Positions 46,246 through 56,459 of a stretch of DNA of 64,000 nt are shown piece by piece. A program made the position numbers and the translations under genes. The notes beneath the pieces are model-generated. The model was not told the origin of the DNA. It worked only from the letters and a program-made list of their open reading frames with translations, and made no database searches. The first letter of the stretch is position 1; every line of letters starts with the position of its first letter. The DNA comes from Cocos nucifera (Eukaryota; Streptophyta; Magnoliopsida; Arecales; Arecaceae). Location of the stretch: the NCBI GenBank assembly GCA_006176705.1, contig QRFJ01000376.1, forward strand, positions 248,001 to 312,000, written 5' to 3'.

Positions 46246-48524
46246 ATTTGATATCAGAGCCATCTTGACAAGAAGGCATGAAAATTTAGTATAGGTACGA
46301 GATTCCATAGAAGAACAAAAAAAAATATTTTGGGCGCCGGCAGCCCCCCTTTCTTCCTCTCGATTGGTGGCCTATGATTGGCTGCCGGTCTGAGACTTGG
46401 AGGCCAAGTCTTGCGAACCGATCACCGATCCCGACATATGGCAGCCATTTTTCGACGATCACGCATGTAGAGGTGGTTTTCCATGGGTGGTTTGATGGCA
46501 TGCACGTGCAGGGAGAGCCGACCATGGAGGCAAAAGGAGTAGAGGAGATAGGCTGGATCTTTCCTTTTCGATGAGATGACGCACGAGTAGAGGCCGATCC
46601 GGTGGTGGTGACGCGCGTGTAATGGATAGCCGGCCTGGGGAGCATGGATCGAGCGATGAAGCATCGATCCGATGGTGGCCGCACCCAGATCTGGCGAGGT
46701 GGCATGCAGAGCGGAGCCGGCGAGGTGGTGCAGGGACTCCGTTCTTCCTCCCAATGCACGGGCCTAGATCCAGTGGTGGTAGAGAGCCCAGATCCAGTGG
46801 TGGTGCTTGGATCTGGTGGTCGCGTGGTGGTGCGCGATCGATGGCGGTCCATGGCAGCAGGCAGCCGGCGAGATGGCACAGGGCCTCTTCTTTCTTCCTC
46901 CCGATGTGTGGATCGAGTTGCATGCGAACAACGGCAGCGACGGCATGCACTAGCGGCGATCCGGTAGTGGCGGTGCTCGGATCTGGCAGTCGCATGAGCA
47001 AAGGCGATCGGGCGGTCTGGTTTGTTTTTTTTTTTTTTTGGACGGGAGGAGGAAGGAGCCGATGGAAAGAAGGAGTCTGGAAGCTTCTAGGAGAGAGAAA
47101 AAAAAGGATTTTGAGTTTTTTTTTTTTTTAATTTTCTCCTGTTGTTCGTAGCTATTCTTCTAGATGCAGCTTTGGATGCTGGTGATTTTATTTGGCATGT
47201 CAAAGGAGAGATCACTTAGGAGCTCACGATCAGGATGAAGATGAAGAAGCAACTATTCAGTCCGGTGGAAGGCTGTAAATAGTAGTTGGGATGCTTTCAA
47301 TGATGCGATCGGTTGGAGCTTTGAGGGCGATGGAGATGTATGATCCATGAAGGTCTAACAGTTTATGACTGGATGGCTATAGAGCAGTGCAAAGACCAGG
47401 CATGGAGTACTAGAGTACTGCAGTAGCACTACTCTAGAGACACAGGGGCTGAGAGAGGCTCGACGGTGCAGTAGTCGAGGAGGATATCTCAGCACAGAGT
47501 ATCAAAGGCTTCTTAGAAAGATCGGGAGTAGGTCTCATGGAGAGCCAGGAGGTCTCAAGGAGCACCAGGGATATTTAACAGTTGAGAGTATCTTGGATCA
47601 GGTTTCTTCCATAGAAGTACCAAGGAGAGTCATAGTTCAGTGGAGGATGTTCCTCCGGGCGCAATTGAAGTGATGGTTGGTGCTAGGGGTAGAAGAGGAG
47701 AAGTGCTAGGGTAAAATTTCCTAGGGTTCAGTCATTGAGTTAGAGGAGTTGGATGAGCTCTTAGAGGTTTCGAAGGTGCCTACGGCTTATGGAGGTATCT
47801 GAGATGGCTTCGATGGGATCCACAAAGTGTGGATGGTCCGAAGGAGCAGCAAGGATGATCGAGGTGCAGCAATAGGCTCAGCAGTGCAGCATTGAGTTGT
47901 TGGCCTCGAGTGACTCGGTGTTAGAGTCAGATTCTTCTACAGCATCAAATGGACTTTGGATCAGATGGTGCTCTAGAGTGGTGGCTTCATAGCTGGAGCT
48001 CTAGAGAGAGGTGGCTTCACAGGTGGAGAAAAAATTTGGCATGAGTTCAAAGCACCGATGATGCAGAGTTCTAGGTGGAGCAGCACGTGCAGGTGGATAG
48101 ACGTAGTTTTGAGAAGATCGTATTAGATGGTACAACATACACTGGTGTAGGAATGCTGAGGTTCTCCAAGAAAGTCTAAGAAAAGTGATGCAGCTGCCAA
48201 GCAGAAGGAATCCTACAATTCTCCAAGGGTGCATAATAGGTGAAGAGGATTGGCAGAGGCATTAGAGTTTGCACGAAAAGCTGTCTGGGTGTGCTGCGGA
48301 GCATAGGTTGGTGTTACAGCCATGGAATTAGAGTAGGAGGATATCGGTTCGAGGCCAAGAAGTATGGTGGAGCCCGAGTCTCAAGGTTTGTCTAGCATAG
48401 GTTAGTGTTGCAACAAAGAAGATGAGGTGGCTTCGACGAGATGGTATCAGCTCTAGAGATAGCAGGATGGTGCAAATAGTTCACATGAAGGTTTGCCAAG
48501 GCTTGGAGCACCAAGGTGGAGATT
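46246..48524 (+). other. Internal region of E3: GC-rich cargo then E-family sequence
   Basis: 46330-47020 is markedly GC-rich, with repeated GATC, GGTGGT and CCGGC-type words and open frames on both strands (46286-46879, 46459-47001 and 46422-46754 minus; 46622-47131 and 46644-46967 plus). None resembles a protein I know, and the composition alone can keep frames open. Homopolymer T tracts at 47026-47039 and 47117-47129 follow. From about 47150 to 48524 the sequence matches the E1 internal region. The GC-rich part has no counterpart in E1. Confidence 0.65.
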
Positions 48525-49024
48525 ATTAGGATTAGTGGTGCTCCCAAGCCTTGGGATGCCACTGGAGAAGTCAGGGTGTTGGCTCCAGGATACTAGGATA
48601 GGTGTGATCCTAGGGCTAGGACTGATTTGGTTCTAGGATAGAGGTTTAGCTCTTCACGATCATGAGACCCTGGTTTGTGGGTCTTATGAGAGCTACTCAA
48701 AGTTTGGACTAGGTTTGGATCCATGGGATTGAGTGCATGATCAGATCATGGGTATACATGGGTTTGGATGAGTGCATTCGGACTGGGTTAGCCTAGGAAG
48801 TTTTTTACGGATTAGGATTTCGATCCATATACTGGTATATATACATGTATATTGTAAATCCTAGGAATAAGAAAGAGAGAACCATTTTCTCCCACATCTT
48901 TCCCTCTCTCTGGTTTCTTCACATGCCAAGGTGCCCTAAGGGGCGCACCTCCAAGCCTTGGAGGAAGGAGGCATGCCCCACTCTTCCTTTAGCCTCAACA
49001 ACATCAAGAGATCCTTGTGCATCA
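48525..49024 (+). repeat. 3' LTR of E3
   Basis: TATTAGGATTAGTGG ... CTTGTGCATCA, 500 bp, uninterrupted. It shows the pre-insertion state of the site hit by A (48838-48856, TGGTATATATACATGTATA). The open frame 48845-49048 is not supported as a gene. Confidence 0.87.
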
Positions 49025-49029
49025 CTCTC

Positions 49030-49069
49030 AAAGTCAGGTAGAGGCTGAATATCAAGTCGAGGCGGAGAT
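49030..49069 (+). other. 3' end of element D interior with polypurine tract
   Basis: 40 bp of D (AAAGTCAGGTAGAGG ... GGCGGAGAT) restored to D when E3 is removed. The tract GAGGCGGAGAT directly precedes the 3' LTR at 49070. Confidence 0.75.
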
Positions 49070-49964
49070 TGTTAGAATTTGATGTCTCGAATTCGATCCA
49101 CAGTAGAGGAAAATTAAAGTCATCAAGTAGTCGAGCTTGCTTGGATACGGGGTTGAGTCGGCTTGGACAGATCGAGCCAGCCGACTTGAACCATAATTGA
49201 GCCAACTCTCTCAGGCAGATAGAAAGCAGGAGTTTGGATGAGATGCAGTCGAGCAGCTTGACCCCTGATAGAGTCAGCTCGATGGAGACGAACAGAATAG
49301 GATGAGATTTTCTGTTTAGACTTAGATTATGATTAATCCAAAGGATCTACAAAAATTGTGCATGGACCATAGGATCCAATAGCTACAGAGGGTTGTGATC
49401 ATGATCTAAAGATTAGAAAATATTCTAAACTCCATCAAGACCATGTTGGACTCATATTAGGAGAAAAAGCCTTGTTAGGACTCCTAGAAGAGGATTCTCA
49501 TCCTATTTAAAAGATTGAGGTGCTATGGAGCAGAGATGTGGTGTGTGTGATGTGAGAGGCACGTAGAGAGACTCAGACAACCATCGAAAGGAGCTTGGTA
49601 GAGTGTCGAGTATGTGCAGCCCATGAGAGAGAGAAGTAATAGGTGCATAGCATTTGGCATGAAGACTGTGAGGGCAGAGCATCTTGTAGCTTCTGAAGAT
49701 CTTCTTGGAATTTAGAGAAAGCTTTTATGAGGATAGCTTCTAATTAAGAGAGATTTATATATAGTGAGTTAAGAGTGGGTATTCTCCTCTTGTACTTATT
49801 TTTTTCTTTTCATAGTGAAGCTTTGCATGTCCTGTGGAGGCGAGCCTTTGGGCTGATCCATATACTTGATTGTTTTTCTATTTTATTTTCTTCTTTCTTC
49901 TTATCACAATCTACTGGTACTAGATTCTTAACAAGTAGTATCAAAGTATGTTGATATTCTAACA
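49070..49964 (+). repeat. 3' LTR of element D
   Basis: TGTTAGAATTTGATGTCTCG ... GATATTCTAACA, 895 bp. Followed by CTCCT duplication 49965-49969. Partner of 19486-20379. Confidence 0.92.
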
Positions 49965-49969
49965 CTCCT

Positions 49970-50290
49970 GTCTTAAACAACCAGAGGTCTTCATCCATGT
50001 CCAGACGAGGTTCTCCTCCTGTTCCTGATATGGTTAGCCTTTACTCTTGTTAGGACGAGATTCTCCTTCTATTTCTAATAGGGTCATCGGGGCACAAAAG
50101 AGCTATTGAGAGGGCCTCTTTCCTTGACCCATATCAGGATGAGGTTCTCTTCTTTTTCCTAACATGATTGGCTTTTAGCTTTGTTAGGATGAGGTCCTCC
50201 TCCTATCCCTAACAAAGTTATTGGGATGCAAAAGGGCCATTGAAAGGGCCTCTTCCCTCCTCTTATCTTAAACAATTAGAGGTCTTCTAC
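49970..50290. repeat. Higher-order tandem repeat of H2 (right part)
   Basis: Continuation of the array at 18360-19485. Marker (A)GAGGTCTTC at 49983 and 50278 (spacing 295). With D and one duplication removed, the marker before D (19203) is 296 bp from the one at 49983, so the phase is kept across the 30.5-kb insertion. Confidence 0.88.
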
Positions 50291-50391
50291 TTCACTTAAT
50301 GACGGAGCTTGGTTAATTCATTTCCTATCATCATATAGTTTTGTGCCATGGAACAATGATATTGAAATAAGAAAATTTTATTGAAGTAAGG

Positions 50392-50550
50392 TCATTGATA
50401 ATACATTTGCAAGTTCTCTAAGTTCTAAGGTCGCAGGAGTACTGATCCTCTGAGCTCCTTTGGGTAATACATTCTTGGTTAGATGACTTCTATGACCTCA
50501 TAGGGGCCTACCTAGTTTAGGGTAAGTTTCTCTTGATTTTGAGATTGTGA
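50392..50550 (-). pseudogene. C-terminal end of Ty3/gypsy pol, element H2
   Basis: The minus strand reads VGPYEVIEVI, a stop, then PRMYYPKELRGSVLLRP and NLENLQMYYQ-stop (TGA at 50392-50394). This is the tail of the integrase of gypsy elements (GPYKV...GTYVL...PWNAEHLR.YY type). It is homologous to 53494-53660. Upstream pol is lost at the junction with the G-type LTR at 50551. Confidence 0.75.
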
Positions 50551-51891
50551 TGAAAGAAAATTGTGCAAAGTTTAAGCATGCATTTTCAAAACTTTTTTGA
50601 ATAAAATAATAGTGAAAGAAAATATTAATCTAAAATTAATACTATGCATGCATTGATCATATCAAATAAACCCTACTTAGGATCTAAACATGCTAATATG
50701 TGATAGAAAATTAAAATGCATTCGATCAGCAAATCGAATTTGTCGATCGATATGAGTTTAGAACTTGATACCCATGCATGGATAGCTGATCTTCATGATC
50801 TAAATCCACCAAAATAGGCTTTAGCATCATTCTATAGCCTTATACTTATCTGACCTCGATGGTTGGTCCACACAGAGCTCCTGATCCCAACCAGCTCCAT
50901 CGGAGTGCTAGCTCTTCGCTGGGGCTTTCAATGGCTGATCACAATCGATTCGATTGATCATATACTTTTTGATTTTTTAAAAACTCTAAAAAATTTGAAC
51001 ATAAATATTGGAGGATGGTGAAGAGGTGTTTCAAATTTGGTGGTGATCCAATGCTCACAGCACTCGATCTCTCCACCCGAACCCAGATTCCCAAAACTAG
51101 GGTTTCACTCGACCCAAAAATTCTGACACACTAAAAATCCTATCACACCCTCTCTATGTGGAGTTTTTCTATGAAATAAGTTTTTATAGAAAGATAACTT
51201 TTAGATATATAATTCCTATTCATATTATACATAAAAATTAGGTATCCTTAGGGTGAAAATTAGAAGAGAAGAGAGTCATGAGGGAAAAGTAAAGTGCTAC
51301 AGGACCCTACTCACCTTCACTCCAAGATTTTTCTCACTCAAAAATAAAACCCAATAATTCTAAAATTTTTACCACGTAATTCTATCCCCTTCTTCTACAT
51401 GCACAAAAATTTTCATAATTTATTGATATGAATACCATGAGAAAATCACATAAAAAATGATAAGGGTCTAGTGGTGGAAGGTTTTAACCACTCACTTGAT
51501 TTCAAAAATCAAATAAGTCTCTTATCTTTATCCAACACCTCCTCCCATGTGTTTAACATGCAAAAGGACTCTCCTTCTACCTACACATATTTTTATTTGT
51601 CCAAAAATGTTTGACAAACAAAACAGAGGGCATGGAAAGCAGATAAGGTTGGATTGGTTCCAACCTCCAACAAACTGAGATGAATTCAAAACTCAGCTTA
51701 CTTTGAATCGATCCAATCCTTGGATCAGGTCAAAAGTAGATAAGAGAGGGGGTGCAAAAACCTTCTAGATGAGTGAAAAGTTATGTACAAAAATTTTGGG
51801 CATGGAACAAGAGTGGAAAAGTCAAAGCAGGGTGGCACAAGGAGAAGGAAGGTTCAAATTCAAACTTATTTGACTTTATCTTAATTGATTT
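50551..51891 (-). repeat. G-type copia LTR fragment, minus orientation
   Basis: Reverse complement of about 742-2103: starts TGAAAGAAAATTG (the LTR end), includes the CTCGATCTCTCCACCCGAAC part matching the complement of about 1575, and breaks off at 51891 against LTR I. The LTR start and any interior are missing. Confidence 0.82.
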
Positions 51892-52023
51892 TGTTGGGGA
51901 TAAATCCCGCTCCTGCCGAAGCCCGGCCCAACGCTCAGCCCAATGTAACCAGTAGCTGCTGAAGAGCTTCAGCGCCAGGCGCCAGGCGATCCCCTACCAC
52001 GGCCGAACTGCCTAGAGGCCGAA

Positions 52024-52610
52024 CTCCTTCGGACCGACCCCAGGCGAGCCCATGCAGCCGAACTCCCTCGGGCTTCCCACGGCCGAACTCCTTCGGACCG
52101 ACCTTAGGCGACCGAACTCCTCAGCGAGCCCTGGCCGAACCAACTAGCATCCGAAGTCCTCCAACTGGCCAGCCGAGCTCCTTCGAACCTCTCAGCGGCC
52201 GAACTCCTTCGGGCCGACTCCAAGCGGCCGAGCTTCAATGAAGTCCTCTCAGCGGCCGAACTCCTCAGCAGTCGTCACTGGGCCGAACTCCTCAGCAGTT
52301 GTCACTTAGGAGTCCGAACTGCCTGGAGGCCGAACTCCCCTGCGCCAAGGTCCGGGCCGAACTCCCACCGCCAGCCGAACTTCCTGAGGGCCGAGCTCCT
52401 TGGACTCCAAGGGCTGGACTTCTTCGGGAGACGAACTCCTTCGGACCGACCCCAGGCGAGCCCATGCAGCCGAACTCCCTCGGACTTCCCACGGCCGAAC
52501 TCCTTCGGACCGACCTTAGGCGACCGAACTCCTCAGCGAGCCCTGGCCGAACCAACTAGCAACCGAAGTCCTCCAACTGGCCAGCCGAGCTCCTTCGAAC
52601 CTCTCAGCGG
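52024..52610. repeat. Direct duplication inside LTR I, offset 412 bp
   Basis: A stretch of about 175 bp starting CTCCTTCGGACCGACCCCAG at 52024 recurs almost unchanged at 52436, running through the AACCAACTAGCA part at 52138 and 52550. The intervening sequence is further GCCGAACT-type repeat. Confidence 0.87.
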
Positions 52611-53134
52611 CCGAGCTTCAATGAAGTCCTCTCAGCGGCCGAACTCCTCAGCAGTCGTCACTGGGCCGAACTCCTCAGCGGTCGCCCTCATCAAACTTCG
52701 GCCGACCAAGCTCCTACCGAACTCTCGAGTGTCCAAGCCTCAGCCCAAGCCCCAACAGCCGGCCGAACCCCAGACGGCCGAGCTTCGACTTCTCAGCAGC
52801 CGAACTCTTCTGCGGACGAGCCTTAGCTGCATACCTCTTGCCAGACGCCTATGGGAGCCGAACTCCCTCCCATCTTCCTCTTCAGGAGCCCGAACTCCCA
52901 CGAAATAGGGCACACGACGAAGGCCTTCAACCCTTCATTCGGCAAGCTCTGCAACCATCACTATCAGTCAGTCCGCCGTACCATCGGTCAGTCCGCCGCG
53001 GGCGATAGCGACCCACTGCCAGGCGGCGATGGCTGTCACCCTCAATCCGCCGCACACGGCACCAGTGGGACTGACTCCGCCGAGCCTCGAGCGGCCCGCC
53101 AGCACGCGGCTGCAGTTGTCACCATCAAGCTCCG

Positions 53135-53143
53135 CTATAAAAG
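53135..53143 (+). promoter_or_regulatory. TATA box of LTR I
   Basis: CTATAAAAG, 262 bp before the LTR end, the usual place for an LTR promoter with a short R-U5. The complement CTATAAAAGAG in H at 55571-55581 is its counterpart. Confidence 0.65.
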
Positions 53144-53493
53144 TAAAAGGACCCCTCCCGACATACTAAGGCTAAGCTCTCTGGACTCTCAAGCTCTCTA
53201 AGCTCTCCTCCACATCTCTAAGCTCCGGAACTCATTCCGAGCACTCCATTACTGTTGGTCGGAAACTAACTTGACCGTCGGAGGGTCCTGCCGGAGCCAC
53301 CACCCCACCGGTTCCGGGTGGGACTTCGTCTTGCAGGTCCCCGGCGGCTTCCAGCGGCCTCGATTGCGGCGACCTCCGGCGGCGACGGATTTCTGCACCA
53401 ACAGATACTATTGATTGCTTCTTTTCTATCATCACATAGTTTTTGCACCAAGAAATAATTATATTGAAATGGAGGAGTTTTATTAAAGAAAAA

Positions 53494-53690
53494 TTATTGG
53501 TAGTATATCCTAAGATTTTCTGAATTCCAACATCGTGGGAGCATTGTTCCTCCGAGCTTTTTTAGATGCTAAGTTTCAGGCCGGACGATCTCCTCTATTT
53601 CATACCGGTCTTCTCAATTTGGAGCAAGCTTCCTCTGACTTTGAGATTGAGGGATGGCGGATCGCCGAAGCACTAAGTCTCCCAGAGATA
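53494..53690 (-). pseudogene. C-terminal end of Ty3/gypsy pol, element H
   Basis: The minus strand reads RYEIEEIVRPET, a stop, then HLKKLGGTMLPRCWNSENLR and IYYQ-stop (TAA at 53494-53496). Same pol tail as 50392-50550. On its upstream side it runs within about 30 bases into the gag C-terminal region, marking the internal deletion. Confidence 0.75.
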
Positions 53691-53699
53691 GTATCGATG

Positions 53700-55226
53700 A
53701 TGCTGAGAGACGGCCAATCTCCTTATTGTCCTTCCTCATTGGTGGTTCTGACTGTGGCAACGTCTTTGGTCGATCTACTCTTGCTTCAGACCAGCATCTG
53801 AGGAATTGACCCAACCGACCTCTCCTGATGAGCTCCTTGATTTCATCTTGGAGCTGAATGTATTCTTTAGTATCATGACTGTGGTCACGATGGTAGAGGC
53901 AGTACTTGCTTCGATTGTACTTATTTGAAAAAGATCGTAATTCTTCTAATCTTGGTAGCTAATCCTTGATTTTCATCAGAACTTGAGCTTTATGAGCATT
54001 AAGGGGGGCATAGTTATGGAATCTTCCAGGAAAAAAACTTCTTCACGTCCTTCTATCAAGACTTCTTTGATGACGAGCTCGAGGAAAAGTTTGGACTCGC
54101 TTGCATTTGGAGGAGAGGATTCGTGAGCGTGATCGAACTTCATTCGATCCTCCATCAGCGGTGGATCTATGCCACTCTCCTGCGGCTTTCTCATCCTTTA
54201 ACTTGAAGGCTTCTTCCGCTCGAACATATCCCTTCATCTCGAGCTAGCAGATCGACAAAGTTCCTGGGGTACTTCTTCTCTAGGAAGAATAATAAATCGT
54301 TCTTCTAAAGGTCGCACTTGAGTGCGGTCCATTGCAACAGACTGGTGTAGGTTCTGGACCTCCAATGCAGTAGTATTAAATCGGATGACATAAGCTTGGA
54401 TCAATTCTTCCTCCTTCTACTTGATATTCATCAGAAAATTCAAACCTCGGTGCGGACATTGGCTGCTGACGAAGTGAGTCATAAATTGATGGCTCATCTG
54501 ATCAAAGAAGAAGATTATACCCGACTTCAACATTGAGTACTAATTCCTTACTGCTTTTTTTAAGGTAGACAAAAAAGCTCGACATAAGATGGTGTCTGGT
54601 GCGCCATGGAGTAGTATCATGGTTCGAAAGATCTCTAGATGGTCGACCGGATTAAAGATTTCATCATAGCTTTCAAATTGGGAGAGCTTAAAGTTCGACG
54701 GAATATGTTATTGCATAATTTAGGAAGAAAAAGGAGGATCGATGCAGACGTCGTCACGGTAAACCAGGATGGTGTGGCGGAGTCTCTTAATCCGTCAGTC
54801 CATCTCCTACAGTTTTTTATCAAGGACATCATCTCAATCGTAGATCTTGGAAGACTTTCGATTGTGGATGGAGAAGGTCCCTTCCGAAGAAGAATCATGA
54901 TCCGAGCAAGGATCCTCTACTTTCTATTTCTCCTTTTCAGGGGCGACGAATATACTAGCCCAAGTTCTCCTTCTTGAAATCAGTTTTTGACATTCCGATG
55001 GTGAATTTTCTAACGAAACCACCACTGAGGACTGCCGCATGGTCTGCACCATTTCAGTGAGGCCCTGAATCCGCTGCCTCAGTAGGTTAAACTACTCTGG
55101 ATCTACTATGGCCGTCGGTGAAGGAGGAGATTGAAGCATTGATGATGGAGCAGGAACAGACAGATCTGATCCAGATCTAATGGTAGAAGCGGTAGATCTT
55201 TGGATAATCATCCTCTTTAGAGGCAT
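53700..55226 (-). pseudogene. Ty3/gypsy gag of Tat element H
   Basis: Start ATG at 55226: MPLKRMIIQRSTASTIRSGS. Then FNLLRQRIQGLTEMVQTMRQ near 55030-55090. The gag core is at 54440-54670: FNPVDHLEIFRTMILLHGAP, AFLSTLKKAVRNQYSMLKSG, FFFDQMSHQFMTHFVSSQCP and LNFLMNIK. The Tat-type late motif SKYCLYHRDHSHDTKEYIQL follows near 53860-53915. Shape and order match gag of Tat elements, the structural protein of the particle. Several stops and frameshifts, for example after NIK and near 54240. Confidence 0.82.
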
Positions 55227-55337
55227 TTCTTAGGATTGAGGGATAGGATGGAGATAAACCTTGAAGAAGAAGATCCATAACTCCTTTAAGGACAAGGGTA
55301 CCTCGAAAATAGAGGTTTCTTCCTCTAGAGTCAATTC

Positions 55338-56459
55338 TGTTGATGCAAAATCTGATCAACGTTGGATCAAGCTGAAGTCGAGGAAGACGAGGTCGCTGTT
55401 GGTGACCTGCAAAATAAAGTCCCATTTGGAGTCGGTGGTGGTATCTCCGATAGGATCCTCCGATGATCAAGTCAGCTCTTTTGACCAACAAAAATGGATT
55501 GCTCAGAAAAAAGTTCGACAAAATTTTGGGAAGGAGAAGAAAGCTTAGAGAAAACATATCTAGAGGATCTCTTTTATAGATGAAGCTCGAAGTAGACTGA
55601 TAGTGACAGCCATAGCCATCCGATAGTTGGCCACTCAAGACCGCGTCAGAGGGGCACCGCCTGCAGCAGATCGATAGTGACATCTGTAGCCATCCGATAG
55701 TTGACCGCTTAAAGCCACGTGAGAGGAGCACCGCCTACAGCAGATCGATAGTGACAGCTATAGCCGTCCGATAGCTGACCGCTCAGGACCATATGGAGGG
55801 ATGAAGAGCTTTGACGTATATCAATTTTAAAAAAGTTCGGACTCCTAAAGAGGATACGGCTAGAGGGGATCATCCAGAAGGAATGCTAGCGAAAATCTGG
55901 AAGCAATTTGCTGAAGGAATCCAACTGAAGGAGAAATTCAGAAGAAGTTTGGCTCTTGGAGGAGTTCGATCAAAGAAGAAGTTCGGAAGGAATTTGACAC
56001 CTAAAGAAATCCGACTGAAGGAGAAGTCTGGAAGGAGTTTGGCTCTTAGAGAAATTCGATTGAATAAAAAATTTGGAAGGAGTTTGGCTCCTAGAAGAAC
56101 TTGACTAAAGAAAAAATTTGGAAAGAGTTCGGCTCCTAGAGGAATCCGACTAAAGGAGGAGGCTGGAAGGAGTTCGGCTCTTGGTGGAACTTGACTAAAG
56201 CAGAATTTTGGAAGCAGTTTGGCTCCTGCAGGAATCCAACTAAATGAGGAGTTCGGCTCTTATAGGCATCCGACTAAGGGAGAAGTCTGTAAGGAGTTCG
56301 ATCACTGGAGGAGTTCGGATAAGGTTTGGCAATTGGAAGAGTTCTATTGGGGTCTGATCGCTGGAGGAGAATTTCTGATTGAAGTTCTTCCATGATTACC
56401 AGTTGTATTAGGCTAAGCATCATGCTAGATTTCGACGGAAGCGGGGTTTATCTCCAACA
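55338..56459 (-). repeat. 5' LTR of Tat element H
   Basis: In plus coordinates TGTTGATGCAAAATC ... TATCTCCAACA, 1,122 bp. Minus-strand TATA box at 55571-55581. A 45-bp repeat array fills 55880-56340, and a repeated GATAGTGACAG/CATAGCCATCCGATAG block occurs three times at 55598-55790. No standard primer-binding site is visible next to the left edge (minus strand GAATTGACTCTAGAGG), and gag begins only about 110 bases away. Confidence 0.77.

Larger units (their letters stand above)
35308..49029 (+). mobile_element. Non-autonomous LTR element E3, target duplication CTCTC, split by A
   Basis: Plus-oriented. The 5' LTR is 35313-35631 plus 46061-46245 (504 bp once A and one duplication are removed), the 3' LTR is 48525-49024 (500 bp), and CTCTC lies at 35308-35312 and 49025-49029. 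The internal region 46246-48524 (2,279 bp) encodes no gag or pol. LTR start TATTAGGATTAGTGGTGCTC and the CCAAGCCTTGG part relate it to E1 and E2, but its LTRs are about half the length. Primer-binding site TGATATCAGAGC at 46249; polypurine tract AAGGTGGAGAT at 48514-48524. Confidence 0.87.
19481..49969 (+). mobile_element. Copia element D with target duplication CTCCT, host of B, C, E2, E3 and A
   Basis: Matching plus-oriented LTRs at 19486-20379 (894 bp) and 49070-49964 (895 bp) are flanked by CTCCT at 19481-19485 and 49965-49969. Internal sequence belonging to D: 20380-21489, 33816-34111, 35165-35312 and 49030-49069, about 1.6 kb in total. It encodes gag, a degenerate protease and a GAG-pre-integrase segment, then reaches the polypurine tract. 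RT, integrase core and RNase H are absent, so D is an internally deleted copia derivative. The other 27 kb between its LTRs is later insertions. Confidence 0.9.
10713..50550 (-). mobile_element. 3' half of Tat-lineage Ty3/gypsy element H2, host of nested insertions
   Basis: Read on the minus strand from right to left: C-terminal end of pol (50392-50550), a tandem-repeat region (50290-49970 and 19485-18360), an antisense ORF block (18300-12952), polypurine tract (12259-12285) and 3' LTR (12258-10713). This order, including an extra ORF antisense to gag-pol between pol and the 3' LTR, is the known architecture of the Tat/Ogre lineage of plant Ty3/gypsy elements. The 5' LTR, gag and most of pol are missing; a G-type LTR starts at 50551. 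About 32.8 kb of the interval is later insertions (K and D). Confidence 0.75.
51892..53404 (+). mobile_element. GC-rich Tat-type LTR I (probably solo), plus orientation
   Basis: 1,513 bp from TGTTGGGGATAAATCCC to GCACCAACA, TG...CA ends. It is rich in the motif GCCGAACTCC, the complement of the GGAGTTCGGC unit of the H LTR arrays. TATA box CTATAAAAG at 53135-53143 fixes the plus orientation. High GC and intact CpG contrast with the AT-rich surroundings and suggest a younger copy than the other Tat LTRs. Flanks are GATTT and GATAC, so no clean duplication. Open frames on both strands (52292-53201) are repeat-derived. Confidence 0.8.
53405..56459 (-). mobile_element. Internally deleted Tat-lineage Ty3/gypsy element H
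   Basis: Minus-oriented. 5' LTR 55338-56459, a very short leader, gag 55226 to about 53790, then the tail of pol (53690-53494) with protease, RT, RNase H and integrase core missing, then 3' untranslated sequence to 53405, where LTR I intervenes. Sequence 53420-53660 is homologous to 50320-50550 of H2, so H and H2 are two separate members of one family. Confidence 0.78.

Noticed and set aside
46286..47131. Overlapping open frames on both strands, up to 197 codons, as host genes
   Set aside because: GC-rich repetitive composition keeps frames open on both strands, no domain or conserved motif is visible, and they lie inside non-autonomous element E3.
52299..53201. Plus-strand frames in the GC-rich region near 52.3-53.2 kb as exons
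   Set aside because: They lie in LTR I, are built from GCCGAACTCC repeats, and are cut by the LTR TATA box and terminus.
51892..53404. LTR I as the 3' LTR of element H
   Set aside because: Its TATA box and termini place it on the plus strand, opposite to H, so it cannot pair with the minus-oriented 5' LTR at 55338-56459.
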